A stretch of 7,752 nucleotides of DNA from Bacillota bacterium (GCA_023394215.1 JAEXBH010000143.1:1-7752); one strand, 5' to 3'. Counted from the stretch's first letter, positions 1 to 7,122 are shown. A program made the numbers and translations. The notes: a model not told the origin generated them from the sequence alone.

Positions 1-1043
1 CATGTGAAAAGGCTTATGAAGCTTTAATACCGAATGGAAGATTCCCGGCTTTTATCCTTTTTATAGAGGTTGATCCGAATAATATTGATATAAACATTCA
101 TCCTAATAAAAAGAAAATTAAATTTAATTTTTATGATGAACTTCTTGATCTTCTTAAGCAAAGTTTAATTGAAAGATTAAATGAGTCAAACAGAGAAAAG
201 GAAGTGAATCTACAAGAAGAAAAAAAGGAGATTCCAAACTTTTTCTTAAATGATGATCAAGATGCCTACCAAAGGGTTCTTGATGCCTTTCATCCTCCGA
301 TTAAGGACATTAACACTGAAATACTCACTCCTTCCTATGAAGAAAACTTCGAAGTCTTTGAAAATACTGATACTTTTAAAGTTGAATACAAAAATTTAGA
401 TGAATTTGAAGAAGATAATAATCTTGATAATTTAGTTATTGAACTTGAAAATAAGGAGCAAATATCCTACATTGAAGAAGATATTTCTGTAATATATAAA
501 ACAACAATATTTAACAAGTACTTGCTTTTTGAAAAAAATAATAGTCTCATTATAGTAGATAAAACTTCTGCATTTGAGAGAATTTTTTATGACAACTATA
601 AAAAATCCTTTGAAAATGAAGAATCTTTATCCAAGCAAAACCTCTTAAGTCCAATACTTCTTAGACTTTCAAAGATGGAAATGCAAAGTTTTTATGATAA
701 CCTTGAATTTTTTGAAAAAAGGGCATTTGATATAGAAATTTTTGGGAATGATTCAATAATACTTAGGGCTGTGCCTTTTAATTTCATGGGACAAATTAAT
801 GAGGCTTCTTTTAGAGGCATTTTTGATGACATAATAAGAGAAAAAGATCCCGACAAAAAGGAAAAATATCTACTTCAAAGTTTCATGGGAAAGGCAATAA
901 ATATGGATAAGCTCCTAAATCCGAAAGAAGCCTACAAGCTTTATGATGACCTTATGGAAACATCTAATCCTTACCAAAGCCCATTCGGCAACACTACAAT
1001 CTATAAACTTGATTTAGAAACGTTTAAAAGGATATTAAAATGA
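1..1043 (+). CDS. mutL: DNA mismatch repair protein MutL, 3' part (5' end outside window)
   Basis: The reading frame is open from the window edge; the first whole codon is at 3, giving 346 residues to the TGA at 1041-1043. MutL couples mismatch recognition by MutS to downstream repair. The end of the N-terminal GHKL ATPase domain is visible: GRFPAFILFIEVDP, then DINIHPNK (about 87-110), whose Lys corresponds to the ATP-contacting Lys of the MutL VHPxK motif. An acidic, low-complexity linker follows (about 200-480), then the C-terminal dimerisation domain. QNLLSP (636-653) fits the MutL sliding-clamp-binding motif. The endonuclease motifs are degenerate: DQHAxxExxxxE is DKTSAFERIFYD (558-593), the ACR/ACK cysteine position reads Met (near 885), and CPHGRP is SPFGNT (978-995). 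The GTG at 204 is an internal Val codon, not a start, because MutL homology continues upstream of it. The stop overlaps the miaA start by 4 bases (ATGA), so the two are probably translationally coupled. Confidence 0.95.
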   Translation, partial: CEKAYEALIPNGRFPAFILFIEVDPNNIDINIHPNKKKIKFNFYDELLDLLKQSLIERLNESNREKEVNLQEEKKEIPNFFLNDDQDAYQRVLDAFHPPIKDINTEILTPSYEENFEVFENTDTFKVEYKNLDEFEEDNNLDNLVIELENKEQISYIEEDISVIYKTTIFNKYLLFEKNNSLIIVDKTSAFERIFYDNYKKSFENEESLSKQNLLSPILLRLSKMEMQSFYDNLEFFEKRAFDIEIFGNDSIILRAVPFNFMGQINEASFRGIFDDIIREKDPDKKEKYLLQSFMGKAINMDKLLNPKEAYKLYDDLMETSNPYQSPFGNTTIYKLDLETFKRILK

Positions 1044-1951
1044 AAAAAGTTATTATCATTTCCGGGCCTACAGGCGTAGGCAAAAGCGATTTATCAATAG
1101 AACTTGCTAAGAAATTGAATGGAGAAATAATTTCCGCAGATTCTATGCAGATATATAGGAAAATGGATATAGGAACTGCAAAAATAAAAAAAGATGAAAT
1201 GGATAATATAAATCATCATCTCATAGATATACTTGAGCCTGATGAAACTTATTCCGTACAAAATTTCAAAAACAGAGCATATGAACTAATAGAGGAAATA
1301 AGCCAAAAAGGAAAACTTCCAATAGTAGTAGGGGGGACGGGACTGTATATTGATGCCCTTATATATAACTACGACTTTACGGAAGTTAAGCCTAATCCTG
1401 AACTAAGAAGAGATTTAGAAGAAAAATTTATGAAAAATCCCAAAGATCTTTTAAATAAACTTCTTAATATAAATCCCAAGTATTCCTACCTTAATCTTTC
1501 AGACAAAAAAAAGATAATAAGAGCACTTGAAGTATATGAATTATCCGGAAAAACATTGGAATTTGAAAGAAAAAACAACAATGACAAATACGATTTCCTG
1601 CTTTATGTTTTAACGGATGACAGACCTCTTCTTTATGATAAAATCAATAAAAGAGTTGATATTATGATAAATAATGGGCTTTTAGATGAGGTAAGAGCTC
1701 TTTTAGATTCAGGTATAAATCCTGACAGTCAATCTATGAAAGCAATAGGTTACAGGCAAATAATTGATTTCCTTAAGGGAGATATGGATCTTGAAAGTGC
1801 TATAGAAAAAATCAAACAGGATTCAAGACATTATGCTAAGAGACAGCTAACTTGGTATAGAAGAAATCCTTACAGCAGATGGCTGGATAAATCTATTATG
1901 AGCCGGGAAGAAATTCTTAATAAAATTATAGAGGAGTATAATGAACTTTGA
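1040..1951 (+). CDS. miaA: tRNA dimethylallyltransferase (tRNA A37 isopentenyltransferase)
   Basis: MiaA transfers a dimethylallyl group from DMAPP to N6 of A37 in tRNAs that read UNN codons, which stabilises codon-anticodon pairing. The 303-residue protein is of normal family length. Motifs in order: P-loop GPTGVGKS (residues 9-16); ADSMQIYR with the conserved catalytic-site Asp (33-40); GTAKI (45-49); HHLIDI (59-64); GGTGLYIDAL (98-107); RALEVYELSG (161-170); QSMKAIGYRQ (231-240); and AKRQLTWYRRN near the C-terminus (266-276). Lys rather than the more frequent Arg in some basic positions fits the AT-rich genome. The start is the ATG in the ATGA overlap with the mutL stop, preceded by AAGGA at 1028-1032 with a 7-base spacer. 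The 3' end overlaps the next gene by 11 bases. There is no internal promoter, so it is transcribed with mutL. All catalytic motifs look intact. Confidence 0.97.
   Translation: MKKVIIISGPTGVGKSDLSIELAKKLNGEIISADSMQIYRKMDIGTAKIKKDEMDNINHHLIDILEPDETYSVQNFKNRAYELIEEISQKGKLPIVVGGTGLYIDALIYNYDFTEVKPNPELRRDLEEKFMKNPKDLLNKLLNINPKYSYLNLSDKKKIIRALEVYELSGKTLEFERKNNNDKYDFLLYVLTDDRPLLYDKINKRVDIMINNGLLDEVRALLDSGINPDSQSMKAIGYRQIIDFLKGDMDLESAIEKIKQDSRHYAKRQLTWYRRNPYSRWLDKSIMSREEILNKIIEEYNEL
1931..1936 (+). promoter_or_regulatory. Ribosome binding site inside miaA for the lyase gene
   Basis: GAGGAG lies within the miaA codons, 4 bases before ATG 1941. It supports this start, which overlaps miaA by 11 bases, and allows re-initiation by ribosomes finishing miaA. 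Confidence 0.7.
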
Positions 1952-3215
1952 ATTTTTAAATATAAATTATGCTATTTCAAAAGAAGTTTTTGATTTGGTG
2001 GAAAAGGCGGACAAAGAATTAGAAAAATATTTTTCAGTTTACAAGGATATAAGAGAGCATAATCAAATCAAAATCCTTAATGCTTTCAGAAAAAATCAAT
2101 TGTCTCAGAGTGATTTAACCTATACTACAGGTTACGGCTACGGGGACAGCGGCAGAGATAAGACGGAAAAAATATTTGCTCATGTCTTCGGTACTGAAGA
2201 CGCCCTTGTAAGACCTGCCATAACTTCAGGTACCCATGCTCTTGCCATCACATTAAACGCCGTCCTTCAATATGGCGATAAAATGTTAAGTATTACAGAT
2301 GACCCTTATGATACCCTTTTGGAAGTTATAGGCATTAAGGGAAATGAATACGGCAACCTTATTTCCAAAGGTATTAAATATGCATCTTTATCACTTAAGG
2401 ATAACAAGATACAATTAGATAAAATCAAAGACCTCCTAAGTGATGATGTAAAGCTTATTTATATACAGAGATCAACAGGTTACGGTTTAAAAAGGGCTCT
2501 TACCATAGGAGAAATTGAAGAAGCCATAAGCTATGTAAAATCAATAAATCCAAAACTTCTTGTTATGGTTGACAACTGTTATGGAGAATTTACGGACTAT
2601 AAAGAACCTACTCAGGTTGGGGCGGATATAGCCGTGGGCTCTTTAATCAAAAATCCGGGTGGAGGAATAGCCCTTTCAGGAGGATATATAGTATCAAACT
2701 ATGAAATAATAAAAATGGTATCAAATCAATTATTTGCACCCGGCATAGGTAAGGAAACAGGGCTTACCTTTGATACAACCAGGGGGACTCTTCAAGGCCT
2801 GTATTTTGCTCCTCATGTGACAAATCAAGCCATTCGTGCAGCCCTTCTTTTCGCAAAAGTGTTTTCAGATCTATCATATGACATATATCCAAAACTTAAT
2901 GATAAAAGGTCGGATATCATCCAAGCCATAGTCTTTAATGATCCCGATAAGCTTATAGCCTTTGTACAAGGGGTACAAAAGGCCTCCACTGTCGGAGCCC
3001 ATGTAACTCCCATGCCCTGGGATATGCCGGGCTACAGCGACCAGGTAATCATGGCAGCAGGCGGTTTTGTTGACGGCTCCTCAATAGAGATATCAGCAGA
3101 CGGTCCCTTGAGATCTCCTTATGTAGCCTATTATCAGGGATCCTTAGTATACGAGCAAGCCAAATTAGGTTGTATGTGTGCCTTGCAAAATTTAAAAGAT
3201 AGAGGATTAGCATAA
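1941..3215 (+). CDS. ynbB: Methionine gamma-lyase family PLP-dependent protein (YnbB / 'aluminum resistance protein' family)
   Basis: This is a fold-type I PLP enzyme of 424 residues, the usual length for the family (Pfam Met_gamma_lyase). Visible landmarks: TTGYGYGDSGRDK (62-74), typical of the family; SGTHA (96-100), the cofactor phosphate-binding turn; VDNCYGEF (210-217), with the Asp that pairs with the pyridine nitrogen; and GSLIKNPGGG (233-242), whose Lys237 should be the Schiff-base lysine. The C-terminal half carries GAHVTPMPWDMPGY and an FVDGSSIEISADGPLR segment, also conserved in the family. Such proteins are annotated as C-S lyases from homology; the true substrate is largely untested, so the reaction here is inference. 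The ATG at 1941 lies inside the miaA 3' end, preceded by GAGGAG at 1931-1936 with a 4-base spacer. In B. subtilis ynbB lies a few genes from miaA, with hfq and hflX between; no hfq or hflX is present here. It is the last gene of the operon. Confidence 0.93.
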   Translation: MNFEFLNINYAISKEVFDLVEKADKELEKYFSVYKDIREHNQIKILNAFRKNQLSQSDLTYTTGYGYGDSGRDKTEKIFAHVFGTEDALVRPAITSGTHALAITLNAVLQYGDKMLSITDDPYDTLLEVIGIKGNEYGNLISKGIKYASLSLKDNKIQLDKIKDLLSDDVKLIYIQRSTGYGLKRALTIGEIEEAISYVKSINPKLLVMVDNCYGEFTDYKEPTQVGADIAVGSLIKNPGGGIALSGGYIVSNYEIIKMVSNQLFAPGIGKETGLTFDTTRGTLQGLYFAPHVTNQAIRAALLFAKVFSDLSYDIYPKLNDKRSDIIQAIVFNDPDKLIAFVQGVQKASTVGAHVTPMPWDMPGYSDQVIMAAGGFVDGSSIEISADGPLRSPYVAYYQGSLVYEQAKLGCMCALQNLKDRGLA

Positions 3216-3242
3216 AAATCTAAAATATGAATTATTAATTAT

Positions 3243-3295
3243 ACTGATTTTTTTTAATTGAAGCAAAAAGCAATTTTAAAAAATCAGTTTTTTTT
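3243..3295 (+). terminator. Intrinsic terminator of the mutL-miaA-lyase operon
   Basis: An 11-bp perfect stem, ACTGATTTTTT (3243-3253) with AAAAAATCAGT (3278-3288), is extended by AATTG (3256-3260) pairing CAATT (3271-3275) across a 2x2 T/T mismatch. The loop is 10 bases. A run of eight T (3288-3295) follows at once. It starts 27 bases after the lyase stop codon and separates this operon from the ABC module. Confidence 0.9.
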
Positions 3296-3296
3296 A

Positions 3297-3325
3297 TTGA
3301 TTTATATGAATGTTATTAATATAAT
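3297..3325 (+). promoter_or_regulatory. Sigma-A type promoter of the ABC module
   Basis: TTGATT (3297-3302) is a 5/6 match to the -35 consensus, followed by exactly 17 bases and TATAAT (3320-3325), a perfect -10. The expected start of transcription is near 3331-3333, giving a leader of about 65 bases before ATG 3396. The -35 begins right after the T tract of the preceding terminator, so the ABC genes form an independent unit. Confidence 0.8.
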
Positions 3326-3345
3326 ATACTCATAGAGTGTGTTAT
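3321..3345 (+). promoter_or_regulatory. Imperfect dyad over the -10 and start site, possible operator
   Basis: ATAATATACTC (3321-3331) faces GAGTGTGTTAT (3335-3345) around the 3-base centre ATA; 9 of 11 positions are complementary and the other two would be G-U pairs. It covers most of the -10 and the predicted start site, a common place for a repressor site. Most of the left arm lies upstream of the start site, so an RNA hairpin made from this promoter is unlikely. No regulator gene is seen nearby, and the binding protein is unknown. Confidence 0.35.
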
Positions 3346-3346
3346 T

Positions 3347-3362
3347 ATAATTTTAAAATTAT
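3347..3362. repeat. 16-bp perfect A/T palindrome in the ABC leader
   Basis: ATAATTTT at 3347-3354 is followed directly by its reverse complement AAAATTAT at 3355-3362. It lies in the predicted untranslated leader, just after the imperfect dyad. Being pure A/T in an AT-rich region it may be chance; a second regulator site is possible. Confidence 0.35.
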
Positions 3363-3395
3363 GTTTATAAAATTTTCAAAATATCAGAGGTTGCT

Positions 3396-4082
3396 ATGGG
3401 AAAATTAGAAATTATAAATATCAATAAAAGTTTTTCTAAAAAGAAAGTACTTCAAAATGTTAATCTTAAAATTGAAAAACCGGGAATTTATGCTCTTGTT
3501 GGTCCAAACGGCTGCGGTAAAACAACCTTATTTAATGTAATAGTAAATTTACTCAAAGCCGATAGCGGAAGTATATTTATTAATGGAATAGCCAATAATA
3601 AGTCCGAAATTTTTAATTATTTATCTATATTAAAGGATAATACCGTCTTATATCCTTACTTAACAGGTTTAGATCACTTAAATTTTATAAAAAATGTTCA
3701 TAAATTAAAGAAAGAAAAGATTGATGATGTAATTAGCTATCTAAATATTTCAAGCTATATCAATGATAGGATAGATTCCTATTCTTTAGGTATGAAACAA
3801 AAATTGCTTATAGCAATGATATTTCTTGCAGATACGGATATAATGATTTTAGATGAACCCTTAAACGGGCTTGATCCGTCATCAATATTGGAATTTAGAG
3901 ATATTTTGAAAGATTTAGAAAATAAAGGAAAAATAATCCTAATTTCAAGTCACTCTTTAGCTGAACTTGATTACATAACAGATAATATTATATTTCTTAA
4001 AAATGGAGAACTTATTTTTGACTCAAAAGAAAACGGAATTTCCGGAGCTGAGGAAAGGTATAGAAAGATATTTTTTGAATAG
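3396..4082 (+). CDS. ABC transporter ATP-binding protein
   Basis: This 228-residue cytoplasmic ATPase should power the permease encoded next. Motifs in order: aromatic-position F13 region (NINKSFSKKKVL); Walker A GPNGCGKTT (36-44); Q-loop region ILKDNTVLYPYLTG (78-91), where Asp81 stands at the position usually Gln or Glu; the signature YSLGMKQKL (129-137), the LSxGMKQ form usual in ABC-2 exporters; Walker B IMILDEPLNGLD (149-160) with catalytic Glu154; and H-loop SSHSLAEL with His185. The length is short: it lacks the C-terminal extension (about 80 residues) of the longer drug-resistance type ATPases. ATG 3396 is preceded by AGAGG (3386-3390) with a 5-base spacer. The stop TAG overlaps the ribosome binding site of the permease. 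It is the first gene of the ABC operon; by family it most resembles ATPases paired with ABC-2 permeases (export), but the substrate cannot be read from the sequence. Confidence 0.93.
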   Translation: MGKLEIININKSFSKKKVLQNVNLKIEKPGIYALVGPNGCGKTTLFNVIVNLLKADSGSIFINGIANNKSEIFNYLSILKDNTVLYPYLTGLDHLNFIKNVHKLKKEKIDDVISYLNISSYINDRIDSYSLGMKQKLLIAMIFLADTDIMILDEPLNGLDPSSILEFRDILKDLENKGKIILISSHSLAELDYITDNIIFLKNGELIFDSKENGISGAEERYRKIFFE

Positions 4083-4093
4083 GGGAAAATGTT

Positions 4094-6508
4094 ATGCTAA
4101 AATTTGAATTAAAAAAACTCTATAAAAATAAACTCATATTTCTTACTATAATTTTGGCTATAATTTTGGCTTTATATAATTTTTTCAACATTAAGAGTAA
4201 ATTAAAAATTTCAGATATGGATAATACTTATGTAAATATAAGATATATTTATTTTAAGCAATCTGATTTAAAAGACAAAGTAGCTAAGAATGATAAAAAA
4301 CTTGCAGCACGTATGGAGGACTATCTTAATAAAATTTCCAATATACAAAATCAAGAGTATAAGGATTCCAAAAGCTATTTAGAAAATAACATAAAACTTG
4401 CTAATTTATATAAAGACTATTTTTCCGACATTAAAGAAGCAGATGTCACAAATCAGGAACTTGATTCTGTAAAGTGGACCGAAATTGAAGCTTCTCACTA
4501 TTTAAATAATAAAATTAACTATGATAACAATCCTTTTACTGTTAACAGTGATAAAATAATAAGATTGGGTATAAATGACTTTTTCTCTTTTATTCCCTTG
4601 GTTTTTTTCGCCTTAATGGGTGCTTTTTCTCTGTCTAAAGAATATGAAGGCGGCACCATTATCTCATCTTTTACCAGTCCTCAGAGCAGATCCCAAATAC
4701 TGCTTGCTAAATTTTTAAGTTTATTTACCTTAGTTTTTATCTATATTCTTACAATCATTGTTGCCAATGTTATTATATTGAAAATAAATGCTTATAATTT
4801 TGAAAGTCTATCCTATATAAAAAGAATTTTAGGATACGGCTTCTCCTATATAAATACTTATCAAATATTTGCACGTTCTATACTCCTGTTTGTAGTATTC
4901 GCATTTTTTACAATAACTTTTTCACTATTATTGGCAAGCTTTACTAAAAATACATCAGCAACCATACTTGGCATCACTATGTTATTTATCGGCTCATACT
5001 TACTGTACAAATCAAACTTATTAGAAAATTTCAATTTTTTTTCCTTATTGGATTATAATAAATCCCTTTTAGGATCTATTTCTTATGGGAATTTTCTAAG
5101 AATAGGTTTTGACTATCCTACAATAGTTTATGCCTTAAATAAAAAATATCATATCTTGTATATACTATTTGGATTAATTTGTATACTATCTTCTTTAGCC
5201 CTAATAAATGGAGAATATATCTTAAAATCAGAAAAAACTAAACCTATAAAAAACTTCAATTTGAATAAATTCACTCAAGCAAAAGTTTTAATGTCAAGTC
5301 CAAAAACCTTTATTTTAATATCGATAACGGCTCTTTTAATTCTTCCAACTTTTGGACTGTATATAAATGATAAAAATATAAAATTTAATAAGGAAAATAA
5401 TAATTCTGAATTAAAAGACATAAAAATTCAAATAGATAACATAAAAGAAAATCCTACCATATCTACCGGATATGACCTAAGTGAAGCTGAAGAAACTGCT
5501 AAATACTTAGAAGAAGAAGTTATGTATTACAAATCTCGAGAATCCGGGAAATTTTATGATATACAGTTAAAACTTCAAAACAGCTTCTTAAGGCTTGGAG
5601 GATTCATACGTGAAGGAGCAAACAAATTTAAAGATGGTTTAATGTCTAAAATCGGAGAAAAAATCAGTAAAGACAGGCTTAAATTACTCAAAGAAAAAAA
5701 TATCAGCCCTATTTATAATACCGGTGTATTTGTCTCCTCATATGATAGATTTTCAGACAGTTCCCAAAAAAGCTACTATCTTATGAATCAAACCCCTACA
5801 AATTCATCAGGTTTATATTCAATATTCAGGGTGAATGAAATATATAAATTTAATTATTTGATACTTGGATTTTTTGTACTTTTTTTCTTTAAATCATGGA
5901 CATATGAGAAGGAAAAAGCCAACAATCTTTATCTGATATTTACAAAACCTGTGAAAAGACAAAAATATCATCTATTAATAATAAAAAACCAAATTAAAAA
6001 CATAGGCGCTTTTTTACTCTTCTTCTACTTACTTTTCCTATTAATATCAAGTATAGTAGGAGGAATAGGGGATTATAATTTTCCAATAGTTAAATATCTG
6101 GGTCTAAGTCCGGATAAATACTCCTCTATAATTAAACAGGAAAACTATTATACATTTATGAACCTATCCACTTATATCATAAAATACCTATCCCTTTTAT
6201 TTTTAGGAGCTGTATTTTTAGCCTCTTTATCAAATATTATAAGCATATTTGTTAAAACGGGATTACGACTTTATATAAGCCTTATTGCAATATTAGCTTT
6301 TGGATTTTTATTAATAAATATATTAAATATACCTATATTAAAAGCATTACTGCCATTTGCTTACCTCGATGCCCATAATTTAGCAAGTAATGCTACAATA
6401 ATAATATATGAAAATAGCAAAATGACCTGCTTTATGGGAAGCTTAGTATTGATAATATGGTCAATTATACTTAATCTTTTCTGTATAGGTAAACTTGACA
6501 TTGAATAG
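4094..6508 (+). CDS. Double-length ABC-2 type permease (two fused halves)
   Basis: This 804-residue membrane protein appears to contain two ABC-2 permease units in one chain. Half 1: TM at about 12-32, a large hydrophilic segment (33-157), then TMs at about 160-180, 203-229, 258-283, 288-305 and 352-372. Half 2: TM at about 404-422, a second large hydrophilic segment (423-583), then TMs at about 584-600, 636-656, 693-718, 725-745 and 779-798. The cytoplasmic coupling-type motif occurs in both halves: KEYEGGTIISSFTSPQSR (182-199) and EKEKANNLYLIFTKPVKR (605-622), with the shared FTxP..R core. A usual ABC-2 permease is about 250-400 residues with six TMs, so one chain may supply the whole membrane part, with two ATPase copies. 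Both hydrophilic segments should lie outside the cell; the second is rich in charged heptad-like stretches (about 435-535). AGGGG (4081-4085), 8 bases before ATG 4094, supports the start. The topology was judged by eye. Confidence 0.88.
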   Translation: MLKFELKKLYKNKLIFLTIILAIILALYNFFNIKSKLKISDMDNTYVNIRYIYFKQSDLKDKVAKNDKKLAARMEDYLNKISNIQNQEYKDSKSYLENNIKLANLYKDYFSDIKEADVTNQELDSVKWTEIEASHYLNNKINYDNNPFTVNSDKIIRLGINDFFSFIPLVFFALMGAFSLSKEYEGGTIISSFTSPQSRSQILLAKFLSLFTLVFIYILTIIVANVIILKINAYNFESLSYIKRILGYGFSYINTYQIFARSILLFVVFAFFTITFSLLLASFTKNTSATILGITMLFIGSYLLYKSNLLENFNFFSLLDYNKSLLGSISYGNFLRIGFDYPTIVYALNKKYHILYILFGLICILSSLALINGEYILKSEKTKPIKNFNLNKFTQAKVLMSSPKTFILISITALLILPTFGLYINDKNIKFNKENNNSELKDIKIQIDNIKENPTISTGYDLSEAEETAKYLEEEVMYYKSRESGKFYDIQLKLQNSFLRLGGFIREGANKFKDGLMSKIGEKISKDRLKLLKEKNISPIYNTGVFVSSYDRFSDSSQKSYYLMNQTPTNSSGLYSIFRVNEIYKFNYLILGFFVLFFFKSWTYEKEKANNLYLIFTKPVKRQKYHLLIIKNQIKNIGAFLLFFYLLFLLISSIVGGIGDYNFPIVKYLGLSPDKYSSIIKQENYYTFMNLSTYIIKYLSLLFLGAVFLASLSNIISIFVKTGLRLYISLIAILAFGFLLINILNIPILKALLPFAYLDAHNLASNATIIIYENSKMTCFMGSLVLIIWSIILNLFCIGKLDIE
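4146..4169 (+). repeat. 12-bp in-frame tandem duplication in the first TM helix
   Basis: CTATAATTTTGG occurs twice head to tail (4146-4157, 4158-4169). It codes for IILA-IILA within the first transmembrane helix of the permease, so a change in copy number would alter helix length by four residues without shifting the frame. Confidence 0.6.
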
Positions 6509-6513
6509 GGAGG
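6507..6513 (+). promoter_or_regulatory. Ribosome binding site that fixes the start of the last ABC-operon gene
   Basis: AGGGAGG overlaps the permease stop (TAG 6506-6508) and stands 5 bases before ATG 6519. This makes ATG 6519 the start in preference to the in-frame TTG at 6495, which has no such site. Confidence 0.85.
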
Positions 6514-6518
6514 CTGTT

Positions 6519-7076
6519 ATGAAGGCAAAATATTATCTTTTAAATGCAGGATTAATAATATTACTTATTTTGACATATACCTTTTACAACAATACTGATC
6601 CAAAGGTTAAAAATACGAAATCCGAAATAAGTCCTGAAGAAAAAATCCTTGAGTTGAAAGATCAAATATCAGTAAATAATGATCCTATTACATCAAGTAT
6701 AACGATTGAATCAAAAACGGAAACAGTTCCAAAAGAACTGGTTTATGTTATGTTCAATAAATCTTTAAACCAATACTATCAAGGTATACTTTATAATAAA
6801 GGCGCAATCTACAATGAAGAAAGTAAAAGTTTTGAAATAAAATATAAGGGAAATTTAATTTCAACCGATAAAACTATCTCAAAAAACAAGTATCCATACA
6901 TCTATTTTGAACAAATTAAGTATATAAATAACCAAACCGAACTTGATGCTTTGAAAGCAGAAGGTCCGATTGAATGGTCAATTTCCTTTGCAAATAATAC
7001 ATATAAAGGGACCTTGAAAATAGTAAACTCAAATGAAACCTCTGTAACCTATGGAGGATATTTAAAAATGGAATAA
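6519..7076 (+). CDS. Membrane-anchored extracytoplasmic protein of unknown family, ABC operon
   Basis: I do not recognise a family. The 185-residue protein starts MKAKYYLLNAG, then has one hydrophobic segment (about residues 7-23) after a short basic N-terminus, which fits a signal anchor. There is no cysteine anywhere in the protein, so it is not a lipoprotein. A polar, Lys/Glu/Ser-rich stretch (about 24-65) leads to a domain of about 120 residues rich in alternating Tyr, Ile and Lys (for example QYYQGILYNKGAIYN, SFEIKYKGNLIS, GTLKIVNSNETSVTYGGYL) that looks like beta strands. It begins 10 bases after the permease stop and shares its ribosome binding site with that stop, so it should be co-translated with the transporter. 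A role as an extracytoplasmic partner of the permease is inferred only from this position. The frame extends upstream to TTG 6495, but the ribosome site favours ATG 6519. Confidence 0.8.
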   Translation: MKAKYYLLNAGLIILLILTYTFYNNTDPKVKNTKSEISPEEKILELKDQISVNNDPITSSITIESKTETVPKELVYVMFNKSLNQYYQGILYNKGAIYNEESKSFEIKYKGNLISTDKTISKNKYPYIYFEQIKYINNQTELDALKAEGPIEWSISFANNTYKGTLKIVNSNETSVTYGGYLKME

Positions 7077-7085
7077 GGAACTGAA

Positions 7086-7122
7086 ATAAGCCCTAAAGGA
7101 TAATATATCACTTAGGGCTTAT
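7086..7122. terminator. Hairpin between convergent units, probable two-way terminator
   Basis: ATAAGCCCTAA (7086-7096) pairs perfectly with TTAGGGCTTAT (7112-7122). Inside the loop GATA (7099-7102) can pair with TATC (7106-7109), lengthening the hairpin. It lies 10 bases after the last ABC-operon gene and 5 bases before the stop of the convergent kinase remnant. T tracts are weak on both sides, so termination efficiency is uncertain. Confidence 0.65.

Noticed and set aside
204..206. GTG as the start of a 279-residue protein.
   Set aside because: The same frame is open to the window edge and encodes the end of the MutL ATPase domain, so this codon is internal.
2825..3013. A 62-codon open frame on the - strand.
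   Set aside because: It lies wholly inside the well-supported lyase gene on the other strand, has no ribosome site or recognisable protein, and is a shadow of that gene.
3346..3351. A second TATAAT as a possible -10 for the ABC operon.
   Set aside because: No acceptable -35 lies 16-18 bases upstream and there is no extended -10 TG; the promoter at 3297-3325 is far better.
6495..6497. TTG as the start of the last ABC-operon gene.
   Set aside because: AGGGAGG lies just before ATG 6519, giving a standard start and an N-terminal signal anchor; the TTG lies inside the permease end without a ribosome site.
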